NCBI GenBank assembly: GCA_016194745.1 | Contig: JACQBA010000002.1 | Coordinates: 43,582 to 107,581, forward strand | Length of the DNA: 64,000 bases | Source of the DNA: Elusimicrobiota bacterium | GTDB taxonomy: Bacteria > Elusimicrobiota > Elusimicrobia > UBA1565 > JACRDR01 | Direction of reading: 5' to 3' | Part shown: in pieces, positions 39,759 through 49,117 of the stretch | Layout of the letters: each line of letters opens with the position of its first letter | How positions within the stretch are numbered: the first letter of the stretch is position 1 | Notes under the pieces: model-generated | Database searches by the model: none | Told to the model about the DNA's origin: nothing | Seen by the model: only the letters and a program-made list of their open reading frames with translations | Translations under genes and position numbers: made by a program

Positions 39759-41791
39759 CGCGGCGCCTCGCCGGCGCCGCTTTCCTCGCGCTCCTGGCCG
39801 CACCGGGAGCGCGGGCGGCGTCGGCCTCCTTCGACTTCCTGCTCTCGTCGGGGACGATCGCCCAGCGCTGCGCGGAGGCGAAGGCGGACGCCCAAGCCCG
39901 CCTCGCCCGCTTCGGCGAGACGCCGGCGCAGCCGCCGACGTTCCAGGACACCTTCGTGCGCTTCTCCGACATCATCTCCGATCTGGGCGACAAGACGAGC
40001 ATCCCGGCCTTCCTCGGCCAGGTGGCGGAGGACAAGGACGTGCGCGACGCGGGGCTCGCCTGCGACACGGACATCTCCCAGTACTTGGTCGACGTCTTCA
40101 CGCAGGAAGGCCCCTACACGGTGCTCAAGGCCTACGCGGCCAAGAAGGAGCGTCTGGACGGAGAGGACGCGCAGCTCGTCGAGAAGACGCTCCTCGACTT
40201 CAAGCGCAACGGGCTCGAGCTTTCGGCCCAGGACCGGGGCAAGGTCAAGGAGATCAAGCAGAAGATCGTCTCCATCCAGAACGATTTCAGCAAGAACGTC
40301 TCCGAAGAGAAGACCGCCGTCGCGCTCACGAAGGAGCAGCTGGCCGGGATGCCGGACGACTACGTCGCCCGCTTGAAGAAGGAAGGCGGGAAGTACCTCG
40401 TCACGATGGATTACCCGGATTACTACCCGCTCATGGAGAACGCCCGGGACCCCGAGGCGCGCAAGGCGGTCGGCGTGGCCTTCGACCGGCGCGGGGGCGA
40501 GACCAACGTCAAGCTCATGGAGCAGGCGCTGGAACTGCGCGAACAGGCGGCGAAGCTGCTCGGGTATCCCAATCACGCGGCGTACGTCCTCGACGAGCGC
40601 ATGGCCAAGACGCCGGACGCCGTCTTCAAGTTCCTGAGCAAGCTGCAGAAGAGCCTCAACGAGAAGGCGGGGCCCGAGATGAGCGCCCTCCTCAAGCTCA
40701 AAAACGAGGAGGAAGGGAGCGCGTCGGACGGAGTGATCAACGCCTGGGACTGGCGCTATTACAAGAACAAGCTGATGAAGACGCGCTACCAGGTCGACCA
40801 GCAGGAGATCAAGGAGTACTTCCCCCTCGACGTGGTGATCCCGGGCATGCTGCGCGTCTATCAGACGCTGCTCGGCCTGCGGTTCACCGAGATCAAGCCC
40901 GAGCGCGCGTGGAGCGGGGACGTGAAGCTCTACGAGATCACCGACGCCGCGGGCGGCGGGACGATCGCCTACTTCTTCATGGACCTCTACCCGCGCGAGG
41001 GCAAGTACAAGCACGCGGCCGCCTTCACCTTGGTCCAGGGCCGCCGCCTGCCCGACGGGACGTACCAGAAGCCCGTCAGCGCCATCGTCGCCAACTTCGA
41101 CAAGCCGACGAAGGACCGGCCGTCGCTCTTGCCGCACAGCGGCTCGAGCGGAGACGTCGAGACCGTGTTCCACGAGTTCGGCCACATCATGCACCAGACC
41201 TTGACCCGGGCGCGCTACGAGCGCTTCTCCGGGACCAGCGTCGCGCGCGACTTCGTCGAGGCGCCTTCGCAGATGCTCGAGGAATGGGTCTGGCAGGCGC
41301 CGGTGCTCGCTGACCTCTCCGGGCACTTCAAGGACCCCGCTCGGCACCTGCCGAAGGCGCTGCTCGAGAAGATGATCGCGGCCAAGAACGCCACGTCGGG
41401 CCTCTACTACCTCCGGCAGAATTTCTTCGCGACCCTCGACATGACGTACCACACGAGTTCGCGGCTCGACCTCACCCAGACCTACGCCAAGCTGATGAAG
41501 GAGGTCAGCCTCATCCCGATGGCGCCGGGGACGATCCCCGAGGCGAGCTTCACGCACCTCATGGGCGGCTACGACGCGGGCTATTACGGCTACCTGTGGT
41601 CCAAGGTCTACGCGGAGGATATGTTCTCCCGCTTCCAAAAGCAGGGGCTGCTCAGCCCGGACGTCGGCCGCGACTACCGGCGCAAGGTGCTCGAGGTCGG
41701 CGCGGGCCGCGATGAGGCCGCCTCGCTGCGCGACTTCCTCGGGCGCAAGCCCAACGAGAAGGCGTTCCTGCGGAGCATCGGACTCCGATGA
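39755..41791 (+). CDS. M3 family metallopeptidase (oligopeptidase), copy 2
   Basis: VFHEFGHIMHQTLTRARYERFSGTSVARDFVEAPSQMLEEW; GTG start in a GTGA overlap with copy 1. Confidence 0.95.
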   Translation: MTRRLAGAAFLALLAAPGARAASASFDFLLSSGTIAQRCAEAKADAQARLARFGETPAQPPTFQDTFVRFSDIISDLGDKTSIPAFLGQVAEDKDVRDAGLACDTDISQYLVDVFTQEGPYTVLKAYAAKKERLDGEDAQLVEKTLLDFKRNGLELSAQDRGKVKEIKQKIVSIQNDFSKNVSEEKTAVALTKEQLAGMPDDYVARLKKEGGKYLVTMDYPDYYPLMENARDPEARKAVGVAFDRRGGETNVKLMEQALELREQAAKLLGYPNHAAYVLDERMAKTPDAVFKFLSKLQKSLNEKAGPEMSALLKLKNEEEGSASDGVINAWDWRYYKNKLMKTRYQVDQQEIKEYFPLDVVIPGMLRVYQTLLGLRFTEIKPERAWSGDVKLYEITDAAGGGTIAYFFMDLYPREGKYKHAAAFTLVQGRRLPDGTYQKPVSAIVANFDKPTKDRPSLLPHSGSSGDVETVFHEFGHIMHQTLTRARYERFSGTSVARDFVEAPSQMLEEWVWQAPVLADLSGHFKDPARHLPKALLEKMIAAKNATSGLYYLRQNFFATLDMTYHTSSRLDLTQTYAKLMKEVSLIPMAPGTIPEASFTHLMGGYDAGYYGYLWSKVYAEDMFSRFQKQGLLSPDVGRDYRRKVLEVGAGRDEAASLRDFLGRKPNEKAFLRSIGLR

Positions 41792-42459
41792 GCGGACTCA
41801 TCGCGATGGTCCGCCAGGCGGTGGACTTGTTCCTCCACCTGGACAAGCACCTGAACGTCTGGGCGGCGCAGCTCGGGCCGTGGCTGTACGCCTTCTTGTT
41901 CGCGGTGATCTTCTGCGAGACCGGGCTCGTCGTGGCGCCGTACCTGCCGGGCGACTCGCTGCTTTTCGCGATCGGGGCCATGACCGCGATGGACGGCTCG
42001 CCGATCAGCCTCGCGCCGACCGCGCTGCTCCTCTGCGTCGCGGCCGTCCTGGGCGACGCCGTCAACTACGCGATCGGCCGGGCGCTCGGACCGAAGATCT
42101 TCTCCCGGGAAGACTCGTGGCTGCTCAACAAGAAGCACCTGAGCGAGGCCCAGCAGTTCTACGACACGTACGGCGCCAAGACGATCGTGATCGCGCGCTT
42201 CGTCCCGATCGTGCGCACCTTCGCCCCGTTCGTCGCGGGGATCGGCAAGATGCACTATCCCCGCTTCGCCCTCTACAACATCGTGGGCGGCATCTCGTGG
42301 GTGCTCCTATTCCTCGTCGCCGGCAACCGCTTCGCCGACCTCCCGATCGTCAAAAAGCAGTTCCACTACGTGATCCTGGCGATCATCGCCATCTCGCTCC
42401 TCCCGATCCTAGTCGAGTACCTGAAGGCCCACCGCAATAAATCCCCTCTCCCGCAATAA
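41788..42459 (+). CDS. DedA family membrane protein
   Basis: FCETGLVVAPYLPGDSLLFAIGA; RFVPIVRTFAPFVAGIGKMHYPRFALYNIVGGISW; ATGA overlap with previous gene. Confidence 0.93.
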   Translation: MSGLIAMVRQAVDLFLHLDKHLNVWAAQLGPWLYAFLFAVIFCETGLVVAPYLPGDSLLFAIGAMTAMDGSPISLAPTALLLCVAAVLGDAVNYAIGRALGPKIFSREDSWLLNKKHLSEAQQFYDTYGAKTIVIARFVPIVRTFAPFVAGIGKMHYPRFALYNIVGGISWVLLFLVAGNRFADLPIVKKQFHYVILAIIAISLLPILVEYLKAHRNKSPLPQ

Positions 42460-42788
42460 TTGGAGCAAGCTGGAAAAGTGCTGCTCCGCAAATCAACGGC
42501 GCGGACCCATATTCTGTCACGGAATCATTGCCACCCCATCATGAGTTCTGTAATATCAAACATGATCGAGATCACAATCCAGCAACATAGTGGATTTCCT
42601 GAATATTGCCGTGCTAAACGACTCGTTGTTCTTGAGGTACCGCACCCCGTACAGACTAGGAGCCCGGGCTCAAGAAGTTCCATTTTTCAGCAACTTCATA
42701 TCTAATGCAAAAAGTAGCATTGTGGCTGCGGCCAGAACGAGCTTCCTCAATCCAGCAGAAGATCTTGAGAGAGCGTAAGAAAAACCCT

Positions 42789-43694
42789 ATGCGCAAGAAA
42801 GCGAGTTTCCTCCTATGGTTCGTGTCTGCCCTGCTTGTCGTTTCCGCATTAGCTCAAGAAAAGCATGGAACGAATCAATCCATTGATGAGGTGCTTCGAG
42901 CGCTTGATGGGTCACGATCAGGCGGTGAATTGATCGCAGCGAGGAATAAGCTGCGTTCTCTGGGGAAGGAGGCGGCACCAGAGCTTCGGGCATATGTCAC
43001 TGATACTAAACATGATGGACGCAAGAGAGCGATGGCTTTCGGGCGCCTCATGGAAGGCCTGTCAGCAACCGAGCGGATCACCGAACTTCGAAGCGTATTG
43101 ACTGATAAGGATGCGACTTTTCGCTCTCACTGCTTACTTGAGGCCGGCCAACTGAAGGACCAGGCGTTGAAACCCATACTGAAGCGAGTTATTGAATCGT
43201 CCAAGGAGCAGGCAGTAGTTCAACTATCGGCGGCAATTGCATTGGCTGCAATGGGCGATCAGAGCGGAAAGCAACGTGCGATTCGCGCAGTCATCAATAA
43301 CGAGTATGCGGCAGACCTAGGTATCAATGTGTTGGAAAGTTTGGACGCTCAAGATGCACGTCAGATTATTCGCGATAAACTCCCGAGCGCGCGAAGCGAA
43401 CCTGCGCAGGCTACGCTTCATCTCGCTATTCTTCGGTTGGATATGGTTAAGAAAACGTCAGCAGAAAAAACAATCTTGCTAGAGCAATCTCTTAGAACAA
43501 ACAAGTCCATTCGAGTGCGCCAGTGGGCAGCTTGGCATCTGGCTCAGATTGGCGACGAAAGAGCAGCGAAGGCCCTTTTGAAGGTTCTCAAGACTGGTTC
43601 CCCTGAGAGTAGAGAGAGCGCATCGCGAGGCCTGCAGATTGGAATGCAAGAGGGCCGCTGGACGCAAGCCGACATTAGGAAATGGTCGCCATAG
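42789..43694 (+). CDS. secreted HEAT-repeat protein
   Basis: Signal peptide MRKKASFLLWFVSALLVVSALA; AAWHLAQIGDERAAKALLKVLKTGSPESRESASRGL; low GC. Confidence 0.75.
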   Translation: MRKKASFLLWFVSALLVVSALAQEKHGTNQSIDEVLRALDGSRSGGELIAARNKLRSLGKEAAPELRAYVTDTKHDGRKRAMAFGRLMEGLSATERITELRSVLTDKDATFRSHCLLEAGQLKDQALKPILKRVIESSKEQAVVQLSAAIALAAMGDQSGKQRAIRAVINNEYAADLGINVLESLDAQDARQIIRDKLPSARSEPAQATLHLAILRLDMVKKTSAEKTILLEQSLRTNKSIRVRQWAAWHLAQIGDERAAKALLKVLKTGSPESRESASRGLQIGMQEGRWTQADIRKWSP

Positions 43695-44410
43695 CTCAAA
43701 ACTTGACAGCCACGATCCGGAGTGCTCTGTACTTAGCGCTCGCACAATCTGTTGGCTGGCTTTACCTTCACTGTCTTGTACAGTATCTCTTGTATCACGG
43801 CCGCTCCGGGGGAGAAGACTTTGGCATCGGCACGTTTATCATGGGATGGGTGCTGGCACTTGTGTGGGGAATCCCAATGTTCTTCGGCCTATCAAAACGA
43901 CTTTTCGGGACCTATTCCCTTCTAGGTTTTTTTCTTGGGGGCATATTAGCCGTACCCATTTCGGTTCCATTGATGTTTATGTTTGTTGGGAAAGACACGC
44001 CACTAGACGATATTTGTAAGGCAGTTTTCATGGTGCTTGGGCTAGGGCTCTTGCCTGAAGGGCGAAAGGGCGCGACCCATGCTCACGGAGCCATGGTGAT
44101 CGTCATGCTCTTCCTGAGCATTCTCGGTACGCTTCCACGAATATTGAAAAAAGTCTTAAAGCTTGGTGGGTTAACTCTAGTCTTTTCCCTCCAATCCATG
44201 AAGGTCAACGCGTACGATCTTCAAACGCATGAAGATTTCCTGACCAACGAGGCTGTCGATCTTCTCAATTCTACCCACGATGACACCTACCAGGAGATCG
44301 AATCACAAAAATCAGTCCTGGACGCAGGCAGTCGGCCGCCGAAAAGGATGAGCTTCTCGGCAGACTTGCCTTCCTGCTGCTGGAACAGTAAGGGCCTTAC
44401 GCTCGAGTAG
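43682..44410 (+). CDS. membrane protein with probably truncated C-terminus
   Basis: Several TM segments; LQTHEDFLTNEAVDLLNS then abrupt low-complexity tail; overlaps convergent SDR. Confidence 0.55.
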   Translation: MVAIAQNLTATIRSALYLALAQSVGWLYLHCLVQYLLYHGRSGGEDFGIGTFIMGWVLALVWGIPMFFGLSKRLFGTYSLLGFFLGGILAVPISVPLMFMFVGKDTPLDDICKAVFMVLGLGLLPEGRKGATHAHGAMVIVMLFLSILGTLPRILKKVLKLGGLTLVFSLQSMKVNAYDLQTHEDFLTNEAVDLLNSTHDDTYQEIESQKSVLDAGSRPPKRMSFSADLPSCCWNSKGLTLE

Positions 44411-45200
44411 GAGCCGGCGCCGCCGGGCGCTTGTCGCGCTTGATCAGACGCTTGGCGAGCGGCTCGTAGATGCAGCCCGGCAGGTTGTGGATCACGTACT
44501 TCATGAGTAGCGACAGCTGCCAGGGAAAGTGGACCTCGCGCTTGCGGCGGTCGATGCCGGCAAGCAGGCGCCGCACGCCGTCGTCGGTCTCGAGGAGGAA
44601 CCACATGTCCTTCTCGTTGTTGCGCGCGGTGAGTTCGCTTTTGACGAAGCCGGGGCAGACGGTCACGACGTCGACGCCGGTGCCGCGCAGGTCGATGCGC
44701 GTCGACTCGAGCAACGTCACGAGCGCGGCCTTGCTCGCGGAGTAGGAGCCCGACTGCGGCAGCCCGCGGTACGCCGCGAGGCTCGCGATCCCGGCGATGA
44801 CGCCGCGCTTGGCCCGGAGCATGTCCGGGATCACCGCCTCGATCCAATAGGCCGCGCCGAACACGTTCGTGTCGAAGGTGCGCCGGACGGCCTCGGCGTT
44901 GAAGCGCCGGCCGTGCTCCGAGTCGCCGATGCCGGCGTTGAGGATCGCCCAATCCACGCCGCCCCAGGTCTCGCGGATCGTCGCGTAGTGCGCCTTGACC
45001 GCGGCGGGCTCGGTCACGCTGCCGACGAGGATAAGCGCCTCGCCCCCGGCGTCTTGGACGGCCTTGGCGACTTCCTTGAGCTTGTCCTCGCGCCGGCCGG
45101 TCAACGCGATGCGCCACCCGCGCCGCGCGAGCTGGACGGCCATCTCCTTCCCCAGCCCGGAGGTGGCTCCGGTGATCACGACCCGCGTTTTTTCGGACAT
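44397..45200 (-). CDS. short-chain dehydrogenase/reductase
   Basis: VVITGATSGLGKEMAVQLARRG; SGSYSASKAALVTLLES (YxxxK). Confidence 0.95.
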   Translation of the reverse strand: MSEKTRVVITGATSGLGKEMAVQLARRGWRIALTGRREDKLKEVAKAVQDAGGEALILVGSVTEPAAVKAHYATIRETWGGVDWAILNAGIGDSEHGRRFNAEAVRRTFDTNVFGAAYWIEAVIPDMLRAKRGVIAGIASLAAYRGLPQSGSYSASKAALVTLLESTRIDLRGTGVDVVTVCPGFVKSELTARNNEKDMWFLLETDDGVRRLLAGIDRRKREVHFPWQLSLLMKYVIHNLPGCIYEPLAKRLIKRDKRPAAPAPTRA

Positions 45201-45216
45201 AGATCCCTCTCTGGCG

Positions 45217-45852
45217 CTAGAGCTTTCGGCGCCGCCGCCACTGCTCGAATTCCTGCCAATGGCGGGGCCCGAAGAACGCCGCGTAGTTGACGAGCCCGGC
45301 GGCGAGCCCGAGCCGCGTCGTCGGGCCGCCCTGGACGAAGCCGAGCGCCATGCCGGCCCACGCCAGCCACGCCAGCCACTTGACCTTGACCGGCAGCACG
45401 AAGAAGAGCAGCACTTCGAAGTCCGGGAACAAGGCCGCGAACGCGAGGAAGATGGTCGTGTGGAGCGTCGTGTTCGACAGCGGCACTCCGGCCGCGAGCG
45501 ACGTCGCGACGGTCGCCGCCGCGCCGAGGAAGTAAAACAGGTTGAAACGGAAGTCCCCCCACTCCTGCTCGAGCGCGACCGCGTAGACGTAGAGCAGGTA
45601 CAGCCAAAAGAACATCCACAGGATGGACAGGCCGAGCGGCGGGATCAGCAGAAAGGTGAAGACCCGCCACGCCTGGCCCTGAAAGACCAGATGCGGCTCC
45701 AGAGAAAGAAGAAGGGGGAAGGCGATCTTTTGCAGGCTCAGCAGGTAGACGACGGCGTTCATCACGACGATGAAGAACGCGAGCTGCGGGATGCACCACT
45801 CGCCGAAGCGCCGCTCGAGGCGGTCGATCCAATTGCCGCTCATCGGCGGCAT
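45217..45852 (-). CDS. rhomboid-like membrane protein, apparently lacking catalytic motif
   Basis: WRVFTFLLIPPLGLSILWMFFWLYLLYVYAVALEQEWGDFRFNLFYFLGA; no GxSG. Confidence 0.65.
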   Translation of the reverse strand: MPPMSGNWIDRLERRFGEWCIPQLAFFIVVMNAVVYLLSLQKIAFPLLLSLEPHLVFQGQAWRVFTFLLIPPLGLSILWMFFWLYLLYVYAVALEQEWGDFRFNLFYFLGAAATVATSLAAGVPLSNTTLHTTIFLAFAALFPDFEVLLFFVLPVKVKWLAWLAWAGMALGFVQGGPTTRLGLAAGLVNYAAFFGPRHWQEFEQWRRRRKL

Positions 45853-45879
45853 TATGCCAAAAGTAATAGAATCAGGGTA

Positions 45880-47787
45880 ATGGATGCGGCGAAGGCGGTG
45901 AAGGCGCGCTTCAGCTTGCTCGAGGAACTCCTCGAGGTCGAGCGCCGCGCGGAGGCCGAGCAGAACAAGCTCGAGCTGGCGCGGCTGCCGGCGGTCGAGC
46001 GCGAGGCGCTCGGCAAGTCGGTGACGCGGCTCCTCGCGGAGGAGGCCGGGACCGCGGACGGGGGATTTACGATCCTCGCGCTATCGCGCGCCTCGACCGG
46101 GGAGGACCTCTCGCCCTTCCACGCGATGAACCGCGGCGACCTCGTGTCGGTCGAGACGCCGACCGGCCAGCGCTTCGACGGGACCCTCTACGACGTCGAG
46201 GAGTTCCTCGTCAAGGTCGCGATGACGAAGCTGCCCGAGCCGATGCCGCGCGGCCGCTGGACCGTCCACTTGATCGGCAGCGACGCCACCCACAAGCGGA
46301 TGAGGAAGGCGGTCCAGGACGTCGCCCTCGCCCAGAGAAAGCCCGTCGCGCGCCTAAGAGACGTCTCCTTCGGCGCCGTCAAAGCCGAGCGCGGGAAGGC
46401 GCCCGCGCTCCGCTACTTCAACGCGGGACTCAACGAATTCCAAAAGAACGCCGTCGCGGCCGCCCTCGCGGCCGAGGACTTCGCCTTGGTCCACGGCCCG
46501 CCCGGCACCGGCAAGACGACCGTCCTCGTCGAGATCATCCGCCAAGCCGCGCTGCTGGGGCAGCGCGTCCTCGCCACCGCGCCCTCGAACGTCGCGGTCG
46601 ACAATCTTATCGAAAAGCTCCTCGACTCGGGACTGCGCATCGTCCGGCTCGGCCATCCCGCGAGGACCATGGAGTCCCTCCGGCACGCGACCCTCGCGGC
46701 CCAGGCGGCGGCGCATCCGGATACCAAGAAGGCCGCGGACTTGGACGCGCGCCGCGAGCGCGTGCAGGTCCAGCGCTCGCGGCGCGCGGACCGCGGCCAG
46801 CTCGGCTACGACGAGCGGCACGAGCGCCAGCGCGAGATCCAGGCGCTCTGGCGCGAGGCGAGGGAGCTCGAGCGGGCCGTCGAGAAGGAGATCCTCTCCA
46901 ACGCGCAGGTCGTCCTGACGACCCACGGCTCGATCTCGCGGCAGATGGGCAAGGACCTCTTCGACCTCGCGGTCTTGGACGAGGCGAGCCAGGCGACGGA
47001 GCCGCTCTCGTGGATCCCGCTCCTGCAGACGAAAAAGGCCGTCCTGGCCGGAGACCCGCTCCAGCTGCCGCCGACCCTCTACTCCGAGAAAGCGGCCGAC
47101 GCGGGGCTCGCGCTCACGCTGTTCGAGCGGCTCCAGAAGGCGCTGCCCAAGGACCTGCAGGTGCTCCTCCGCGTGCAGTACCGCATGCACGAGACCATCA
47201 TGAATTTCCCCTCTTCCGAATTCTACGACGGCAAGCTCATCGCCGACGACTCCGTCCGCGCGCATCTTTCCACGGAGCTGCCCGAGGTCTCCAAGACCGC
47301 CCTGACCGAGGCGCCGCTCCACTTCGTCGACACGGCCGGCGCCGGCTTCGAGGAGGAGTGGGACGAGGTCATGCAGAGCCGGTCCAACAAGGAAGAGGCC
47401 GCCCTCGCGATGCGCATCCTGAAGGAACTGCTCGAGGCCGGCCTCAAGCCGCGAGACATCGGCGTCATCACGCCCTACAGCGCCCAGCGCCGGCGGCTTA
47501 GGTCGCTCTCGCCGGAGCCCGGCGTCGAGATCGGCACGGTCGACGGGTTCCAGGGGCGCGAGAAGGAGGCCATCATCGTCTCCCTCGTGCGCTCCAACGA
47601 CAAAGGCGAGGTCGGCTTCCTGGAGGACGCGCGCCGGATGAACGTCGCGATCACCCGGGCCCGCCGGCTCCTCATCGTCCTCGGCGACAGCGCCACGATC
47701 GGCGGCCACCCGCTGTTCGCGCGCTTCATCGAGTACGCCGAGAAATCCGGCGCCCGGCTCTCCGCCTGGGAGTGGATTAAAGCCTGA
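45880..47787 (+). CDS. SF1 DNA/RNA helicase (IGHMBP2/DNA2-like)
   Basis: VHGPPGTGKTTVLVEII; LAVLDEASQATEPLSWIPLL; VQYRMHETIMNFPSSEFYDGKL; GTVDGFQGREKEAIIVSLVRSN. Confidence 0.95.
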   Translation: MDAAKAVKARFSLLEELLEVERRAEAEQNKLELARLPAVEREALGKSVTRLLAEEAGTADGGFTILALSRASTGEDLSPFHAMNRGDLVSVETPTGQRFDGTLYDVEEFLVKVAMTKLPEPMPRGRWTVHLIGSDATHKRMRKAVQDVALAQRKPVARLRDVSFGAVKAERGKAPALRYFNAGLNEFQKNAVAAALAAEDFALVHGPPGTGKTTVLVEIIRQAALLGQRVLATAPSNVAVDNLIEKLLDSGLRIVRLGHPARTMESLRHATLAAQAAAHPDTKKAADLDARRERVQVQRSRRADRGQLGYDERHERQREIQALWREARELERAVEKEILSNAQVVLTTHGSISRQMGKDLFDLAVLDEASQATEPLSWIPLLQTKKAVLAGDPLQLPPTLYSEKAADAGLALTLFERLQKALPKDLQVLLRVQYRMHETIMNFPSSEFYDGKLIADDSVRAHLSTELPEVSKTALTEAPLHFVDTAGAGFEEEWDEVMQSRSNKEEAALAMRILKELLEAGLKPRDIGVITPYSAQRRRLRSLSPEPGVEIGTVDGFQGREKEAIIVSLVRSNDKGEVGFLEDARRMNVAITRARRLLIVLGDSATIGGHPLFARFIEYAEKSGARLSAWEWIKA

Positions 47788-47807
47788 TCCTCCGTTATAC
47801 TGGGGGC

Positions 47808-48641
47808 ATGGCCAAACCCCGGGGATTTCGGATGCGGGAAGGCTGGGAAGCCCTCAAGAAAGCGGTCAACGAAGGCCGCGAGGACGAGATCCGGCGCCTG
47901 CTCGAGCTCGGCGTGGACCTCGAGGTCCGCAACCGGATCGGCTGGACCCTCCTGATGGACGCCGCTAGCCTCGGACACACGTCCGTGGTGGGCCTCTTGC
48001 TCGAGTTCGGGGCGAAAGTCGACGCCCGCAACGACGTCGGAAAAACCCCCCTCATGGAAGCGGCGCATCACGGCCATTATCCCACGGCCAGCCTCCTCAT
48101 TCGCCACCGCGCCGCCGTCTCCGCCAAGACGAAGGAAGGCTGGACGGTCCTCATGGAGGCGGCGCTGCACGGCCACGCCAACGTCGCGGCCCTTCTCCTG
48201 GACAAAGGAGCCCGGGTCAACGCCAAGCGCAAGGACGGCCTAACGGCGCTCATGGTCGCCGCGCGCAACGGCGACCTCGCGATGACCCAGCTCCTCTTGG
48301 ACCGGCACGCGGAGGTCAACGCGAAAGACAAGGAGGGCAAGACGGCCCTCATGTCCGCCATGCACTCCGGCACGACCCAGTTTGCCCGGGTCATCTGCGT
48401 CAAGGACGCGACGCAGGAGGCCCTCAAGGCCGCCTGGAACAATATCACGAAAACGAGCGTCCAGCCCTACGTGGACGTCTGCCGCCTGCTCGTCGAGCGC
48501 GGCGCCGACATCCACGCGATCTCCGACGAGGGCGACACCGCCATCATGCTGGCGGTGCGCCGGGGGCACATGGACATCGCCCGCGTCCTGGCGGAGCCGG
48601 CCAAGGACGTAACGCCCGTCGACGACTGGCGTCTTCGCTAG
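47808..48641 (+). CDS. ankyrin repeat protein
   Basis: Tandem TLLMDAASLGHTSVVGLLLEFGAKVDARNDVGKTPLMEAAHHGH... Confidence 0.95.
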   Translation: MAKPRGFRMREGWEALKKAVNEGREDEIRRLLELGVDLEVRNRIGWTLLMDAASLGHTSVVGLLLEFGAKVDARNDVGKTPLMEAAHHGHYPTASLLIRHRAAVSAKTKEGWTVLMEAALHGHANVAALLLDKGARVNAKRKDGLTALMVAARNGDLAMTQLLLDRHAEVNAKDKEGKTALMSAMHSGTTQFARVICVKDATQEALKAAWNNITKTSVQPYVDVCRLLVERGADIHAISDEGDTAIMLAVRRGHMDIARVLAEPAKDVTPVDDWRLR

Positions 48642-49117
48642 GGGATGACCCTGCGCGCGGTGAGGTAGCGCGTCCGGTAGTAGTCCGAATACAGGCTGTC
48701 CTGCGTCACCCCGGACTGCTCGTTGCTGAAGTGGATGAAGATCCCCTTATTGATGTAGATGCCGACGTGGCCGACGATGCGGCTCTTGTTGGAGCCCGAG
48801 AAGAAAACGAGATCGCCCATCCGCAGCTCCCTCGAGGACGATATCCGCTCCCCCAACGTGGACATCTCGACGGACGTGCGGGGCATGGAGATGCCGTTTT
48901 CCGAGAACACCCGGCCGACGTAATCGGAGCAGTCCCTGGGCTGCTTGCGGTGCTTCTCTTCCTCGGAGAGGTAGGTCTTGGCGGTCCGCACGACCGCTTT
49001 GGCTTTGGGCGGGACGGGCAGGTCGACGCGCTTGGCGGGCGCGCGGCCGGCGCACCCGGCGACGCCGAACGCCGCCGCTGCGGCTAACGCGAGCCAGCGC
49101 CTCCGGAAGCCGTCCAT
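48638..49117 (-). CDS. NlpC/P60 family lipoprotein (catalytic Cys present)
   Basis: Lipobox-like FGVAGCAG; RDCSDYVGRVFSENG; IVGHVGIYINKGIFIHFS. Confidence 0.85.
   Translation of the reverse strand: MDGFRRRWLALAAAAAFGVAGCAGRAPAKRVDLPVPPKAKAVVRTAKTYLSEEEKHRKQPRDCSDYVGRVFSENGISMPRTSVEMSTLGERISSSRELRMGDLVFFSGSNKSRIVGHVGIYINKGIFIHFSNEQSGVTQDSLYSDYYRTRYLTARRVIP

Noticed and set aside
42460-42780. Small ORFs before the HEAT-repeat gene (81 and 62 aa)
   Set aside because: No recognisable motif, weak starts, overlapping frames
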